NCBI GenBank assembly: GCA_037447455.1 | Contig: JBBIGQ010000016.1 | Span: forward strand, 1-58,746 | Source of the DNA: BPGX01 sp037447455 | GTDB lineage: Bacteria; Bacteroidota; Bacteroidia; B-17B0; Aurantibacillaceae | Reading direction: 5' to 3' | DNA length: 58,746 nt | In this document: one piece after another, positions 16,002 to 24,440 of the stretch | Numbering within the stretch: position 1 is the first letter of the stretch | Layout of the letters: the number at the start of each line of letters is the position of its first letter | The notes under the pieces: model-generated | The model's database searches: none | What the model was told of the DNA's origin: nothing | Seen by the model: the letters and a program-made list of their open reading frames with translations, nothing else | Position numbers and translations under genes: made by a program

Positions 16002-16741
16002 AATTGGTGAGCATCATTACCCCCAGTTATAACAATGCGGCAACAATTCAAGATTGTTTAAGGTCCATCTACTATCAAACATATCCTTACATTGAACATA
16101 TTATTATTGATAACTGTTCACAAGACAATACTCTGTCTATTATTCATCAGCATCCTTTTCAAAACAGAACAATAATTTCTGAAAAAGACAATGGTTTATA
16201 TGATGCTATCAATAAAGGAATTACAGCTGCTACTGGTGAAATAATAGGTATTTTACATGCTGATGATTTTTATACACACAATAAAGTAATTGAAAAAATA
16301 GTAGAATACGTTAATACCGATTACCAGGGGGTTTATGCTAATTTGTATTATGTAAACAGAGATAGTACTCAGAAAATTATCAGAAAATGGAAAGCCGGTG
16401 GTTACACTTCGTCTTCTTTTTTATATGGCTGGATGCCGCCACACCCCACCTGTTTTGTAACAAAAAATGTTTATAAGAGAAATGGTCTTTATCGCACCGA
16501 CCTCGGCACTGCTGCTGATTATGAATGGATATTAAGAAACATGTATAAATACAACGTTCCGTTTTCGTACTTAGATGATTTTATCATTGCTATGCGAACC
16601 GGCGGATTGAGCAATCAATCTTTAAAGAACAGAATTGACGCCAACATCAACGATAGAAAAGCATGGGAAGCGAATCAGTTAAAACCTTATTTTTTTACTT
16701 TATATTTAAAGCCCTTACGAAAGATATTTCAATTTCTTTAA
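15998..16741 (+). CDS. Glycosyltransferase family 2
   Basis: 247 aa, GT-A fold. It opens with VSIITPSYNNAATIQDCLRS and has DNCSQDNT, EKDNGLYDAINKGI and the metal-binding GILHADDFY; the segment PPHPTCFVTKNVYKRNGLY is shared by Bacteroidota GT2 enzymes that build surface glycans. No membrane segment, so cytoplasmic face. Starts with an ATGA-type overlap with the preceding gene. Donor and acceptor are unknown; a heptose or hexose transfer is plausible from context. Confidence 0.88.
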   Translation: MKLVSIITPSYNNAATIQDCLRSIYYQTYPYIEHIIIDNCSQDNTLSIIHQHPFQNRTIISEKDNGLYDAINKGITAATGEIIGILHADDFYTHNKVIEKIVEYVNTDYQGVYANLYYVNRDSTQKIIRKWKAGGYTSSSFLYGWMPPHPTCFVTKNVYKRNGLYRTDLGTAADYEWILRNMYKYNVPFSYLDDFIIAMRTGGLSNQSLKNRIDANINDRKAWEANQLKPYFFTLYLKPLRKIFQFL

Positions 16742-16750
16742 TCTGGAAAA

Positions 16751-17791
16751 ATGCGATTGCTGGTATTATATGAAGAATTAGCACCTTATTTTCTTGAAAA
16801 CATAACATCGTTTGCTGAACATTTTCAAGTGCCTGTTTTAATTGTAGCTAAAAATGTTAATCCTGTAGCACCCTTTAAATTTCAGACAGAATCTGAATTT
16901 GTACAAATCATCAACAGAGAAAGTTGTTCTTTTGAAGATATACTGAATGAGATAAAAGCATTTCAACCCACTTGCTTAATGCAAGCCGGATGGATATACA
17001 AACCTTATTTTGAAATTACCAAACGATTACAACTTAAAAGAAATATTTTATTGATAGATAATCAATGGGAAAATACACTTCGTCAAAATATTGGTAGCGT
17101 TTATTTTCGCATTAAATATAAATCTTTGTTTCACAAAGCATTTGTGCCCGGCACTAAACAAAAGACCTTTGCGAAACATTTAGGATTTAAAGAAGAAGAC
17201 ATAGAATTAGGATTTTATTGTTGTGACACACAATTATTTGAGCAAGTTTATATTGAAAGACAAAAACAAAAAAAACGTTATTATACATTTTTATTCATAG
17301 GCCGCTATGCCCCCCAAAAAAATATTACTATGCTGTGGGAGGTATTTGTGGAAGTGTGTAAAGAACATCCTAATTTATGGCAACTAAATTGTGTCGGAAA
17401 AGGAGCAATTCCTGCAATAGAACATCCGCAAATCCGACATTTAGGATTTCTACAACCTCAGGATTTACAAAAAGTTTTACTAGAAACGGATGTATTTGTT
17501 TTACCCAGCACATTTGAGCCGTGGGGCGTGGTAGTGCACGAAGTTACAACCGCTGGCATTCCGATTATTTGTTCCGAAAAAGTGGGGTCTATGGAATTTT
17601 TTGTACGCCATAAAGAAAACGGATTTATATTTTCTTCTACTAATAAACAAGAATTGAAAACATGCATTCTTGAAATGATACAAATGAATGACGCAGATTA
17701 CTTTGAAATGTGTAATGTAAGTTATCAATTATCCCAACAAATAAATTCTGAAAAGTGGATACAAAAAATTTACCATCTTTGCAATATATGA
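16751..17791 (+). CDS. Glycosyltransferase family 4
   Basis: 346 aa, GT-B fold. The C-terminal donor-binding lobe starts with FLFIGRYAPQKNI and carries the E-x7-E motif EPWGVVVHE, then GIPIICSEKVGSMEFF. The N-terminal lobe is divergent. Expected to add a sugar to a lipid-linked glycan at the inner membrane. It lies 9 bp after the GT2 gene and overlaps the epimerase gene by ATGA. Confidence 0.85.
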   Translation: MRLLVLYEELAPYFLENITSFAEHFQVPVLIVAKNVNPVAPFKFQTESEFVQIINRESCSFEDILNEIKAFQPTCLMQAGWIYKPYFEITKRLQLKRNILLIDNQWENTLRQNIGSVYFRIKYKSLFHKAFVPGTKQKTFAKHLGFKEEDIELGFYCCDTQLFEQVYIERQKQKKRYYTFLFIGRYAPQKNITMLWEVFVEVCKEHPNLWQLNCVGKGAIPAIEHPQIRHLGFLQPQDLQKVLLETDVFVLPSTFEPWGVVVHEVTTAGIPIICSEKVGSMEFFVRHKENGFIFSSTNKQELKTCILEMIQMNDADYFEMCNVSYQLSQQINSEKWIQKIYHLCNI

Positions 17792-18750
17792 AAACAAATA
17801 TATTAATTACCGGAGGCGCAGGAAATATCGGAAGTTCTCTTGCCAGAAAACTCGCTGAAAATTCAAATTATCAAATTGTGATTGTAGATAATTTGAGTAC
17901 AGGAAGCTTAAGCAAGATTCCCCGTGCTCCTAATGTGTTGTTTATCAAAGCCGATTGCAATAAATACGATGAAATTACTAAAATTTTTTTTCAATTTCGG
18001 TTTGATTATGTATTCCATTTTGCAGCAGTGGTGGGCGTTAAAAGAACACAGGAAAATCCATTGAAAGTATTAAATGATATTAAAGGTATAGAGAACAACC
18101 TTGAATTATCAAGAATTTCCGGAGTTAAAAAGTTTTTCTTTTCATCATCTTCAGAGGTTTATGGAGAGCCAGTGGAGATTCCCCAAAGAGAATACAGCAC
18201 ACCTCTGAATTCCCGCATTCCTTATGCCGTTGTAAAAAATGTTGGGGAATGTTATTGCCGAACTTATTATCAAGAATATCATTTGCCCTACACGATTTTT
18301 CGTTTTTTCAATACTTATGGACCTTATCAGACAACCGACTTTGTGATTCCGAAATTTTTAGTAGCAGCTTTGAAAAACGAACCCATTACTATTTACGGAG
18401 ATGGTTCACAGTCCAGAACATTTACATATATTGACGATAATGTAGATACCATGATTAAAATTTTAGAAAACAATTTATTAGATAATGATATTATCAACCT
18501 TGGAAATGACGATATGATAAGTGTTTTGGACTTAGCTAACAGAATTAAAGCACTAACAGATTCAAAGTCAGAAATTGTGTTTTTACCCCCCTTGAAAGAA
18601 GGAGACATGACAAGACGCATGCCCGACAACTCTAAAATACGAAGTATTCTTAATCGGCCGTTGATTTCATTAGAAGAAGGTATCAAGAGATTGCTGAAAA
18701 ATTCTGAATTCCTGAAGTTGAATAATATTCATCATTTATGTGCGGAATAG
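17788..18750 (+). CDS. NAD-dependent sugar nucleotide epimerase/dehydratase
   Basis: 320 aa extended SDR. ATG at 17788 overlaps the previous stop (ATGA) and is preferred over a frame start 33 bp earlier. NAD site GGAGNIGSSLA at about residues 8-18, VVDNLSTGS, HFAAVVGV, catalytic SSSSEVYG and YAVVK, and RFFNTYGP. The family includes UDP-glucose 4-epimerase, UDP-glucuronate decarboxylase and GDP-mannose enzymes; the precise substrate is not readable. It presumably makes a nucleotide sugar for the neighbouring transferases. Confidence 0.88.
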   Translation: MKTNILITGGAGNIGSSLARKLAENSNYQIVIVDNLSTGSLSKIPRAPNVLFIKADCNKYDEITKIFFQFRFDYVFHFAAVVGVKRTQENPLKVLNDIKGIENNLELSRISGVKKFFFSSSSEVYGEPVEIPQREYSTPLNSRIPYAVVKNVGECYCRTYYQEYHLPYTIFRFFNTYGPYQTTDFVIPKFLVAALKNEPITIYGDGSQSRTFTYIDDNVDTMIKILENNLLDNDIINLGNDDMISVLDLANRIKALTDSKSEIVFLPPLKEGDMTRRMPDNSKIRSILNRPLISLEEGIKRLLKNSEFLKLNNIHHLCAE

Positions 18751-20633
18751 CGGGTGTATTTACCAATGATAATCGTCTCAATCACAGAGACATTGTTTCG
18801 TCCATGATCCAAACTTTAAAACACAGAGGTCCGGATGCAGAAAATGTTTTACAAATTGATGCATTTTGTTCAGTTGCTCATTCCAGATTAAAAATTATAG
18901 ATTTAAGCAATGCAGCGAATCAACCGATGCATTGCTATCAAAACCGCTATGTAATTGTATTTAATGGTGAGATATATAATTACAAGCAATTAAAATTAGA
19001 CCTTCAAAGAGTAGAGTTTAAATCACAACACAAACCTTATCCCTTTCAAACACAATCGGATACAGAAGTTATTTTGGCTGCGTATTATAGGTGGGGAAAG
19101 GATTGTGTAAAATATCTGGATGGCATGTTTGCTTTTGCTATTTATGATAAACTCAATCAGGAAATTTTTTTAGCAAGAGACAGGCATGGTAAAAAACCAC
19201 TATATTATTTTTTTAATAATAACACATTTGCTTTTGCTTCTGAAATCAGAACATTATTACAATCAGGTTTGTCTTCGTGTACATTAAATACATCTCAATT
19301 ATATGATTACTTTCAATACCAAACTTCATTTGCTCCATCCACATTGATTAATGATATTTATTTATTAGAATCTGCCAGCACTTTAATAGTCAATTTTAAT
19401 CGTCAAGGCAACCTGGAATTACAAAAAAACAGGTATTGGCACTATATTCCCGACAACATACTTCAAAGCAGTGATATTTCTTATGATGAAGCAAAAAGAA
19501 AAGTGAGAGAATTATTATTTACAGCTGTTGAAAAGAGATTAATCAGCGATGTGCCTTTAGGCGCATTTTTATCAGGAGGAATAGATTCTTCAGCAATCGT
19601 TGGGGTTATGAAAAATTTTTTATCTTCGGATGTTAATACCTTTCATGTAACCACCGATTTTGAAGAATTTTCTGAAAATAAATACGCCGAAAACTTATCT
19701 AAAATTTATGGTACAAAGCATCAAAATATTGTATTAAAGCACAAAGAAGTATTGGAACTAATTCCAGAAGCATTGGAGAAAATAGATTATCCCACCGGAG
19801 ATGGAATAAATACTTATATTGTATCAAAGTATACAAAACTATCAGGAATTACTGTCGCTCTTTCGGGAGTAGGGGGCGATGAACTTTTTGCAGGATATCC
19901 GCAATTTAAGATTTTAAAACAGCTTCATAATTTTGATATTATTGATTTTCCTGGAATTAGACAATTAGTAGCCAAATGCATTTCAGATAATTTATTTTCT
20001 AATGCATATCGTCTGAAGATTTTAATGCAATCCGATTCTTTAAGCGTTAATAAGTTATTTCCATATTATCGCCATTTTTTTAGTTTTAAAAATATTCCAT
20101 TAGATAACAATTACTGGGCTTCTCACTTTAATTACTTTAATTCAAATAAAGATTTAATAAATAACAAGCATATATTGAGTTATATATCTTTACTCGAAAT
20201 TCATCATTACATGCAGCATGTACTATTGAGAGATACAGACCAAATGTCAATGGCTCACGCATTGGAGGTAAGGGCACCTTTTTTAGATGTCGATTTAACG
20301 AGATTTGTATTATCATTGCCAGATGAATATAAATATCCTACAAGCCCTAAAAAGTTATTGACAGAATCTATTAAAGATATTTTGCCAATAGATATTATCA
20401 ATAGAAAAAAAATGGGATTTGTATTACCATTTAAACATTGGTTGCGGCATGAATTAAAAAGTTTTTGTGAGAAAAAATTGAAAGGTCTTTCGGACTATTC
20501 TTTTATTCATTCAGAAAAGTTATTTAAGGAATGGAAAATGTATCAAGCCTCTAAACACCATAGATGGTACTTATTCTGGCATTTGATTGTATTGCAGTAT
20601 TGGATTGAAAAAAATAACATTAATGTGAAATGA
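18738..20633 (+). CDS. asnB: Asparagine synthetase-family amidotransferase (glutamine-hydrolysing)
   Basis: 631 aa. Residues 1 to about 210 form the class II glutaminase domain with catalytic Cys2 (MCGIAGVF), HRGPDAE and FNGEIYNY; the synthetase domain has the PP-loop SGGIDSSAIVG, then SGVGGDELFAGY and EVRAPFLDVDL. Free asparagine synthesis is possible, but the 13-bp overlap with an epimerase gene and coupling to a glycosyltransferase point to a surface-glycan role such as making an amide from a sugar uronic acid. Both active-site halves appear intact. Confidence 0.85.
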   Translation: MCGIAGVFTNDNRLNHRDIVSSMIQTLKHRGPDAENVLQIDAFCSVAHSRLKIIDLSNAANQPMHCYQNRYVIVFNGEIYNYKQLKLDLQRVEFKSQHKPYPFQTQSDTEVILAAYYRWGKDCVKYLDGMFAFAIYDKLNQEIFLARDRHGKKPLYYFFNNNTFAFASEIRTLLQSGLSSCTLNTSQLYDYFQYQTSFAPSTLINDIYLLESASTLIVNFNRQGNLELQKNRYWHYIPDNILQSSDISYDEAKRKVRELLFTAVEKRLISDVPLGAFLSGGIDSSAIVGVMKNFLSSDVNTFHVTTDFEEFSENKYAENLSKIYGTKHQNIVLKHKEVLELIPEALEKIDYPTGDGINTYIVSKYTKLSGITVALSGVGGDELFAGYPQFKILKQLHNFDIIDFPGIRQLVAKCISDNLFSNAYRLKILMQSDSLSVNKLFPYYRHFFSFKNIPLDNNYWASHFNYFNSNKDLINNKHILSYISLLEIHHYMQHVLLRDTDQMSMAHALEVRAPFLDVDLTRFVLSLPDEYKYPTSPKKLLTESIKDILPIDIINRKKMGFVLPFKHWLRHELKSFCEKKLKGLSDYSFIHSEKLFKEWKMYQASKHHRWYLFWHLIVLQYWIEKNNINVK

Positions 20634-21790
20634 AACTGAAAGTTGTGATACTTATTGATTGGTTTTTGCCAGGAAACAGAGCTGGTGGCCCTGTTCGTTC
20701 TGTATATTCTTTAATTAAAGCATTACAGGATAAAGTTGATTTCTATGTTGTAACCATGAATACAGATATTTTTTCGGACAAAGCATATTCTTTAAAAGCC
20801 AACGAATGGACAAGTTATGACGGTATGAATGTTTTTTACTTTTCAAAAGATTTTTTTTCTATAAATACATTTTTGAAAGTTGTTTCGGATGTACAAGCCC
20901 ATGTGATTTATATAAACAGTTTTTGGTCTTTTCGGTTTTCTATTTTGCCGTTGCTATTAAAAAAATTAAATAAAATTTCCATCCCGATAATTTTAGCACC
21001 AAGAGGCATGTTAGAATCGGGGGCATTAAATATCAAGTCCTTCAAAAAGAAATTGTTTCTTGCTGTTTCAAAATGGATAGGATTGCATAAGGGCATTCTG
21101 TTTCACGCTACCAGTGAAGATGAAAAAAAAGCCATATCAAAATTATTCCACAATAACCTAACCGTTGTAATATCTAATTTATCTTTTATAAACCATGGGG
21201 TTCAGGAGATAAACAAGGAAAAAGGAATTTTAAATTTATTCTACTTATCCCGTATCAGCGAAGTGAAGAACTTACATTTTGCCATTCAGGTATTGAGTAA
21301 AATAAGTATTCCTGTAAGCTATAAAATAGAATATCACATTTACGGTAACAATGAAGAAAAAGAATACTTTCGTCAGTGTAAAGAACTTGCCAAACAATTG
21401 CCCTCTAACATTGAATATGTTTACAAAGGTGTTTTAAACTTTCAGGAAGTTTCAAACACAATTCATAACTATCATGCCTTGTTCTTGCCAACTAAAAACG
21501 AGAATTTTGGTCATGCTATTGTAGAAACATTAAGTTGTGGAAGGCCAGTAATTATTAGTAATCGAACACCGTGGAATGATGTCAATGATTTTAATTGTGG
21601 CTATGCATTAGATTTAAAGGAAGAAGAATTTATATGTGTTATTCATAAAATGCTTGAAATGGAGAATGAAGAATATCAAAAAATGTGCATCAATGCAAAA
21701 ACATATATTCAACAAAAATTAAATAAAGATTTCATCATTTCTGAATATTTAAAATTATTTGAATATGCAGCAAAATCATCACACAATTGA
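20630..21790 (+). CDS. Glycosyltransferase family 4
   Basis: 386 aa GT-B enzyme. The N-terminus DWFLPGNRAGGPVRSVYSLI fits a GT4 acceptor lobe with a Gly-rich loop, APRGMLESGAL is a common internal motif, and the donor lobe has FYLSRISEVKNL and ENFGHAIVETLSCGRPVIIS with the E-x7-E pair. Starts by ATGA overlap with the asparagine synthetase-like gene and overlaps the acetyltransferase gene by 26 bp. Substrates unknown. Confidence 0.88.
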   Translation: MKLKVVILIDWFLPGNRAGGPVRSVYSLIKALQDKVDFYVVTMNTDIFSDKAYSLKANEWTSYDGMNVFYFSKDFFSINTFLKVVSDVQAHVIYINSFWSFRFSILPLLLKKLNKISIPIILAPRGMLESGALNIKSFKKKLFLAVSKWIGLHKGILFHATSEDEKKAISKLFHNNLTVVISNLSFINHGVQEINKEKGILNLFYLSRISEVKNLHFAIQVLSKISIPVSYKIEYHIYGNNEEKEYFRQCKELAKQLPSNIEYVYKGVLNFQEVSNTIHNYHALFLPTKNENFGHAIVETLSCGRPVIISNRTPWNDVNDFNCGYALDLKEEEFICVIHKMLEMENEEYQKMCINAKTYIQQKLNKDFIISEYLKLFEYAAKSSHN

Positions 21791-22331
21791 TTTGTCGAAA
21801 TACCGTAATGATTGGTATTATCCCGGCAATTTGTTGAAGAGATTGATCTGGTATTTAGTGGGTGAATGTCTTGTAAATTCAATGATTCCGGGTAGCCAAT
21901 GGAGAGTAATGTTGTTGAAGCTATTTGGAGCAAAAATTGGAAAAGGAGTAGTCATTAAACCGTATGTAAAAATTAAATATCCGTGGAAATTAAAAATTGG
22001 CAACTATACATGGATAGGGGAACAAGTGTGGATTGATAATCTTGGTGAAGTAAAAATTGGTAACAATGTTTGTGTTTCACAAGGAGCGATGTTGTTATGT
22101 GGCAATCACAATTACAAAAAATTAAGTTTCGATTTAATTGTCAAAGGAATTGTAATTGAAGATGGAGCATGGGTAGGCGCTCAATCGGTCGTATGTCCTG
22201 GAGTAGTCGTAAAATCACATACCGTTATTACAGTCGGAAGTATTGTCATTCAGAGTACTGAACCATATAGTATTTATCAAGGGAATCCGGCGACTAAAAT
22301 CAGAGAAAGGAACATCAGTGGAGATGGATAA
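21765..22331 (+). CDS. WcaF-like O-acetyltransferase (left-handed beta-helix)
   Basis: 188 aa from ATG at 21765; a TTG six bases earlier is the alternative. It starts with the DLSKYRNDWYYPG signature of WcaF/putative colanic acid acetyltransferases, followed by hexapeptide repeats (FGAKIGKGVVIKP, IGEQVWIDNL, IGNNVCVSQGAML, IEDGAWVGAQSVV, PGVVV). It probably acetylates a sugar in the surface polysaccharide using acetyl-CoA. Last gene of the coupled glycan run; a new promoter follows. Confidence 0.88.
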   Translation: MQQNHHTIDLSKYRNDWYYPGNLLKRLIWYLVGECLVNSMIPGSQWRVMLLKLFGAKIGKGVVIKPYVKIKYPWKLKIGNYTWIGEQVWIDNLGEVKIGNNVCVSQGAMLLCGNHNYKKLSFDLIVKGIVIEDGAWVGAQSVVCPGVVVKSHTVITVGSIVIQSTEPYSIYQGNPATKIRERNISGDG

Positions 22332-22357
22332 ACTTTTTTTGTTAATTTTTTATTATG

Positions 22358-22365
22358 TATATTTG
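22358..22365 (+). promoter_or_regulatory. Candidate -7 element TATATTTG
   Basis: Exact TAnnTTTG match 11 bp before the ATG of the T9SS type B protein. A TTG at 22339-22341 is closer than the usual -33 spacing, so only the -7 box is called. Confidence 0.55.
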
Positions 22366-22376
22366 TCTTTCAGTAT

Positions 22377-23405
22377 ATGGATTTTCTTAAAACTAGATTA
22401 TATTTTTTATTTCTGTTGTTTTATTCTTTATGGGATTATGCGCAGCTAGGATATTCTTTAGTAAATACGCATGCTTTTTGCGCTTGTAATGGTTCGGCAT
22501 CTGTGTCAATTACTTCCGGGGTTGCACCGTATTCATTTACTTTGAATGGTGTTCCTACTTCTACAAACGCATATAATTCTTTATGTCCGGGTACTTATAC
22601 TTTGTTTGTTCAGGATAGTAATATACCAACACCAGATACTGTAACTATTTATTTTACTATTGCCGATAGTATTTTCAAAGACACTGTTCTGGCAAAAGAT
22701 GGTTGTAACGCTCTTGCTTCTGCTAGTATTGCTTTAAATGGAGGAATTGCGCCTTATTCGTATACTATTTTACCATTAGGCACATTACAAAGTTTGACTT
22801 TAACTAATTTAAGTGCCGGCTCATATACGTTTCTTGCAACAGATAATGCGGGATGTCCTTTGACCAATACCTTTGCCGTCAATAACTATTCGGCTATTTC
22901 TAACTTCTCAATGTCTGCCACACATACAAAAGTTGGGGCAACGGTAAATTTTACAAACTTAAGCGAATATGCTTCTGCTTTTTTATGGGATTTTGGAAAT
23001 AGTAATACCGCCGCTTCGTATGATGCGGCTGAAACATATACAACTCAAGGTGTTTATCCGGTTAAATTAGTGGCCTACATAGGCACATGCAGCGATACTT
23101 CTTCAAAATGGCTGTATATCACTGATGAATTATGGATTTCTATACCCAATATTTTTACACCTAATGAGGATGGTGTTAACGATTTATGGACCATATCTTT
23201 TATAGGTGCATTAGATATGAATCTACAAATATTTAATCGCAATGGCATCAAATTATATGAAAGCAATGGAACAGGGGTGCAATGGGATGGAAGAACATTA
23301 AGCGGAGAACCTCTCCCAACCGGAACGTATTTTTATGTATTGGAAGTGACGGATGTAAATCGTTCTGTACAAAACTTTAAGGGAAATATTACTTTAGTAC
23401 GTTAA
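22377..23405 (+). CDS. Secreted protein with PKD domain and T9SS type B sorting domain
   Basis: 342 aa. A signal peptide (FLLFYSLWDYAQ) is followed by one or two SprB-like repeats with paired Cys and ITSGVAPYSF/LNGGIAPYSY cores, then a PKD domain with VNFTNLSEYASAFLWDFGN near residues 180-255, and a gliding-motility C-terminal domain (IFTPNEDGVND, IFNRNGIKLYES, WDGR, GTYFYVLEV). Type B domains send proteins through the type IX system to the surface. This is a small version of the two giant adhesins at the right end. Ligand unknown. Confidence 0.88.
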   Translation: MDFLKTRLYFLFLLFYSLWDYAQLGYSLVNTHAFCACNGSASVSITSGVAPYSFTLNGVPTSTNAYNSLCPGTYTLFVQDSNIPTPDTVTIYFTIADSIFKDTVLAKDGCNALASASIALNGGIAPYSYTILPLGTLQSLTLTNLSAGSYTFLATDNAGCPLTNTFAVNNYSAISNFSMSATHTKVGATVNFTNLSEYASAFLWDFGNSNTAASYDAAETYTTQGVYPVKLVAYIGTCSDTSSKWLYITDELWISIPNIFTPNEDGVNDLWTISFIGALDMNLQIFNRNGIKLYESNGTGVQWDGRTLSGEPLPTGTYFYVLEVTDVNRSVQNFKGNITLVR

Positions 23406-23421
23406 ACGAATCATCACCGTG

Positions 23422-24111
23422 ATGGAAAAATGTATTGTTAGTTTTAGTGGTGGTAAAGACAGCGTGCTCGCACTTCATGACGTTTTGAAAGAACAAAAAA
23501 GAAAAGTAGATTTTTTATTTGTAACAGTGAATAAATCTACGCAGCGCGTAAATATGCATGGGGTACGTAAAGAATTAATCACACGTCAGGGATTTTCAAT
23601 AGGCATTCATACGAGAAAATTATATCTGCCGGAAAATGTTTCGATGGAACTCTATTCTAAAATGATGGAAGCAGAGATGTTATTGATGAAACAAAGAGGT
23701 GTTCATTCTGTCATTTTTGGGGACATATTTTTGGAAGACCTGAAAAAATACAGAGAAGAACAATTAAGCGTAATAGGGCTAAAAGCCGAATTCCCACTAT
23801 GGAATAAAAATACTACCGAACTTTTTAAAACCTTTTTAGAACTCGGATATAAGGCAAAAATTGTAAGTATCAATTTAAATAAGCTCAGTAAAGATTTTTT
23901 AGAGAAAGACCTGAGTATAGAATTATTAAACACACTGCCAGAACAGGTAGATATATGCGGTGAAAATGGAGAATATCATACTTTTGTGTACGATGGCCCG
24001 ATATTCCATCATCCCGTAAAATTTGAAGTGGGTGCAATTGTTGAGAAGGCATATACGCATAGCGGAATCGAATACCCCTATGCTTTTTTAGATTTAATAC
24101 CTATTGATTAG
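23422..24111 (+). CDS. Dph6-related ATP pyrophosphatase
   Basis: 229 aa from ATG at 23422 (a GTG codon precedes it directly). The PP-loop SFSGGKDSVLAL at the N-terminus adenylates a carboxylate or similar substrate, and the C-terminal DICGENGEYHTFVYDGP is the signature of the diphthine-ammonia ligase (Dph6/YbgA) family. Bacteria lack diphthamide, so the real substrate is unknown. No link to the neighbouring secreted protein gene is apparent. Confidence 0.85.
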   Translation: MEKCIVSFSGGKDSVLALHDVLKEQKRKVDFLFVTVNKSTQRVNMHGVRKELITRQGFSIGIHTRKLYLPENVSMELYSKMMEAEMLLMKQRGVHSVIFGDIFLEDLKKYREEQLSVIGLKAEFPLWNKNTTELFKTFLELGYKAKIVSINLNKLSKDFLEKDLSIELLNTLPEQVDICGENGEYHTFVYDGPIFHHPVKFEVGAIVEKAYTHSGIEYPYAFLDLIPID

Positions 24112-24197
24112 ATTTTATTTTTTTATGTAACCTTTTTCATATACAGTTAAAAATAATTTTTAGTTTAAAATATTTTTAATTTTTTGAGAATGATACT

Positions 24198-24359
24198 TCA
24201 CACCCGCACTCCTAAAAATGTTACATCATCGGTTTGATAGCCATCGCCCTTCCATTGTTCATAAAATAATTTTAATTTTTCTTCCTGTTCTGCAATGGAT
24301 AATCCAACTATCCAATAACAAGAGTGCGAGAAAATAGTTTGGTGTATAATTTTATCGTC
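24198..24359 (-). pseudogene. Possible C-terminal remnant of a SpoIIE/PP2C-type phosphatase
   Basis: Inside the 329-bp gap between the Dph6-like gene and recG a 53-codon open stretch on the minus strand ends LFYEQWKGDGYQTDDVTFLG plus VRV and a stop at 24198. The WKG...QxDDVxxxGV ending is the usual C-terminus of SpoIIE-type serine phosphatases in Bacteroidota. No catalytic part is present and there is no start, so it is read as a relic. The rest of 24112-24440 shows no gene. The similarity was judged by eye. Confidence 0.35.
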
Positions 24360-24440
24360 ATTTTTTGATAGTAATAAAGGTAAAAGAATTTAAGTCGGTC
24401 ATTGTGTAGATTTTGTATTTTTAGCCCAATTTTTCAGTGA

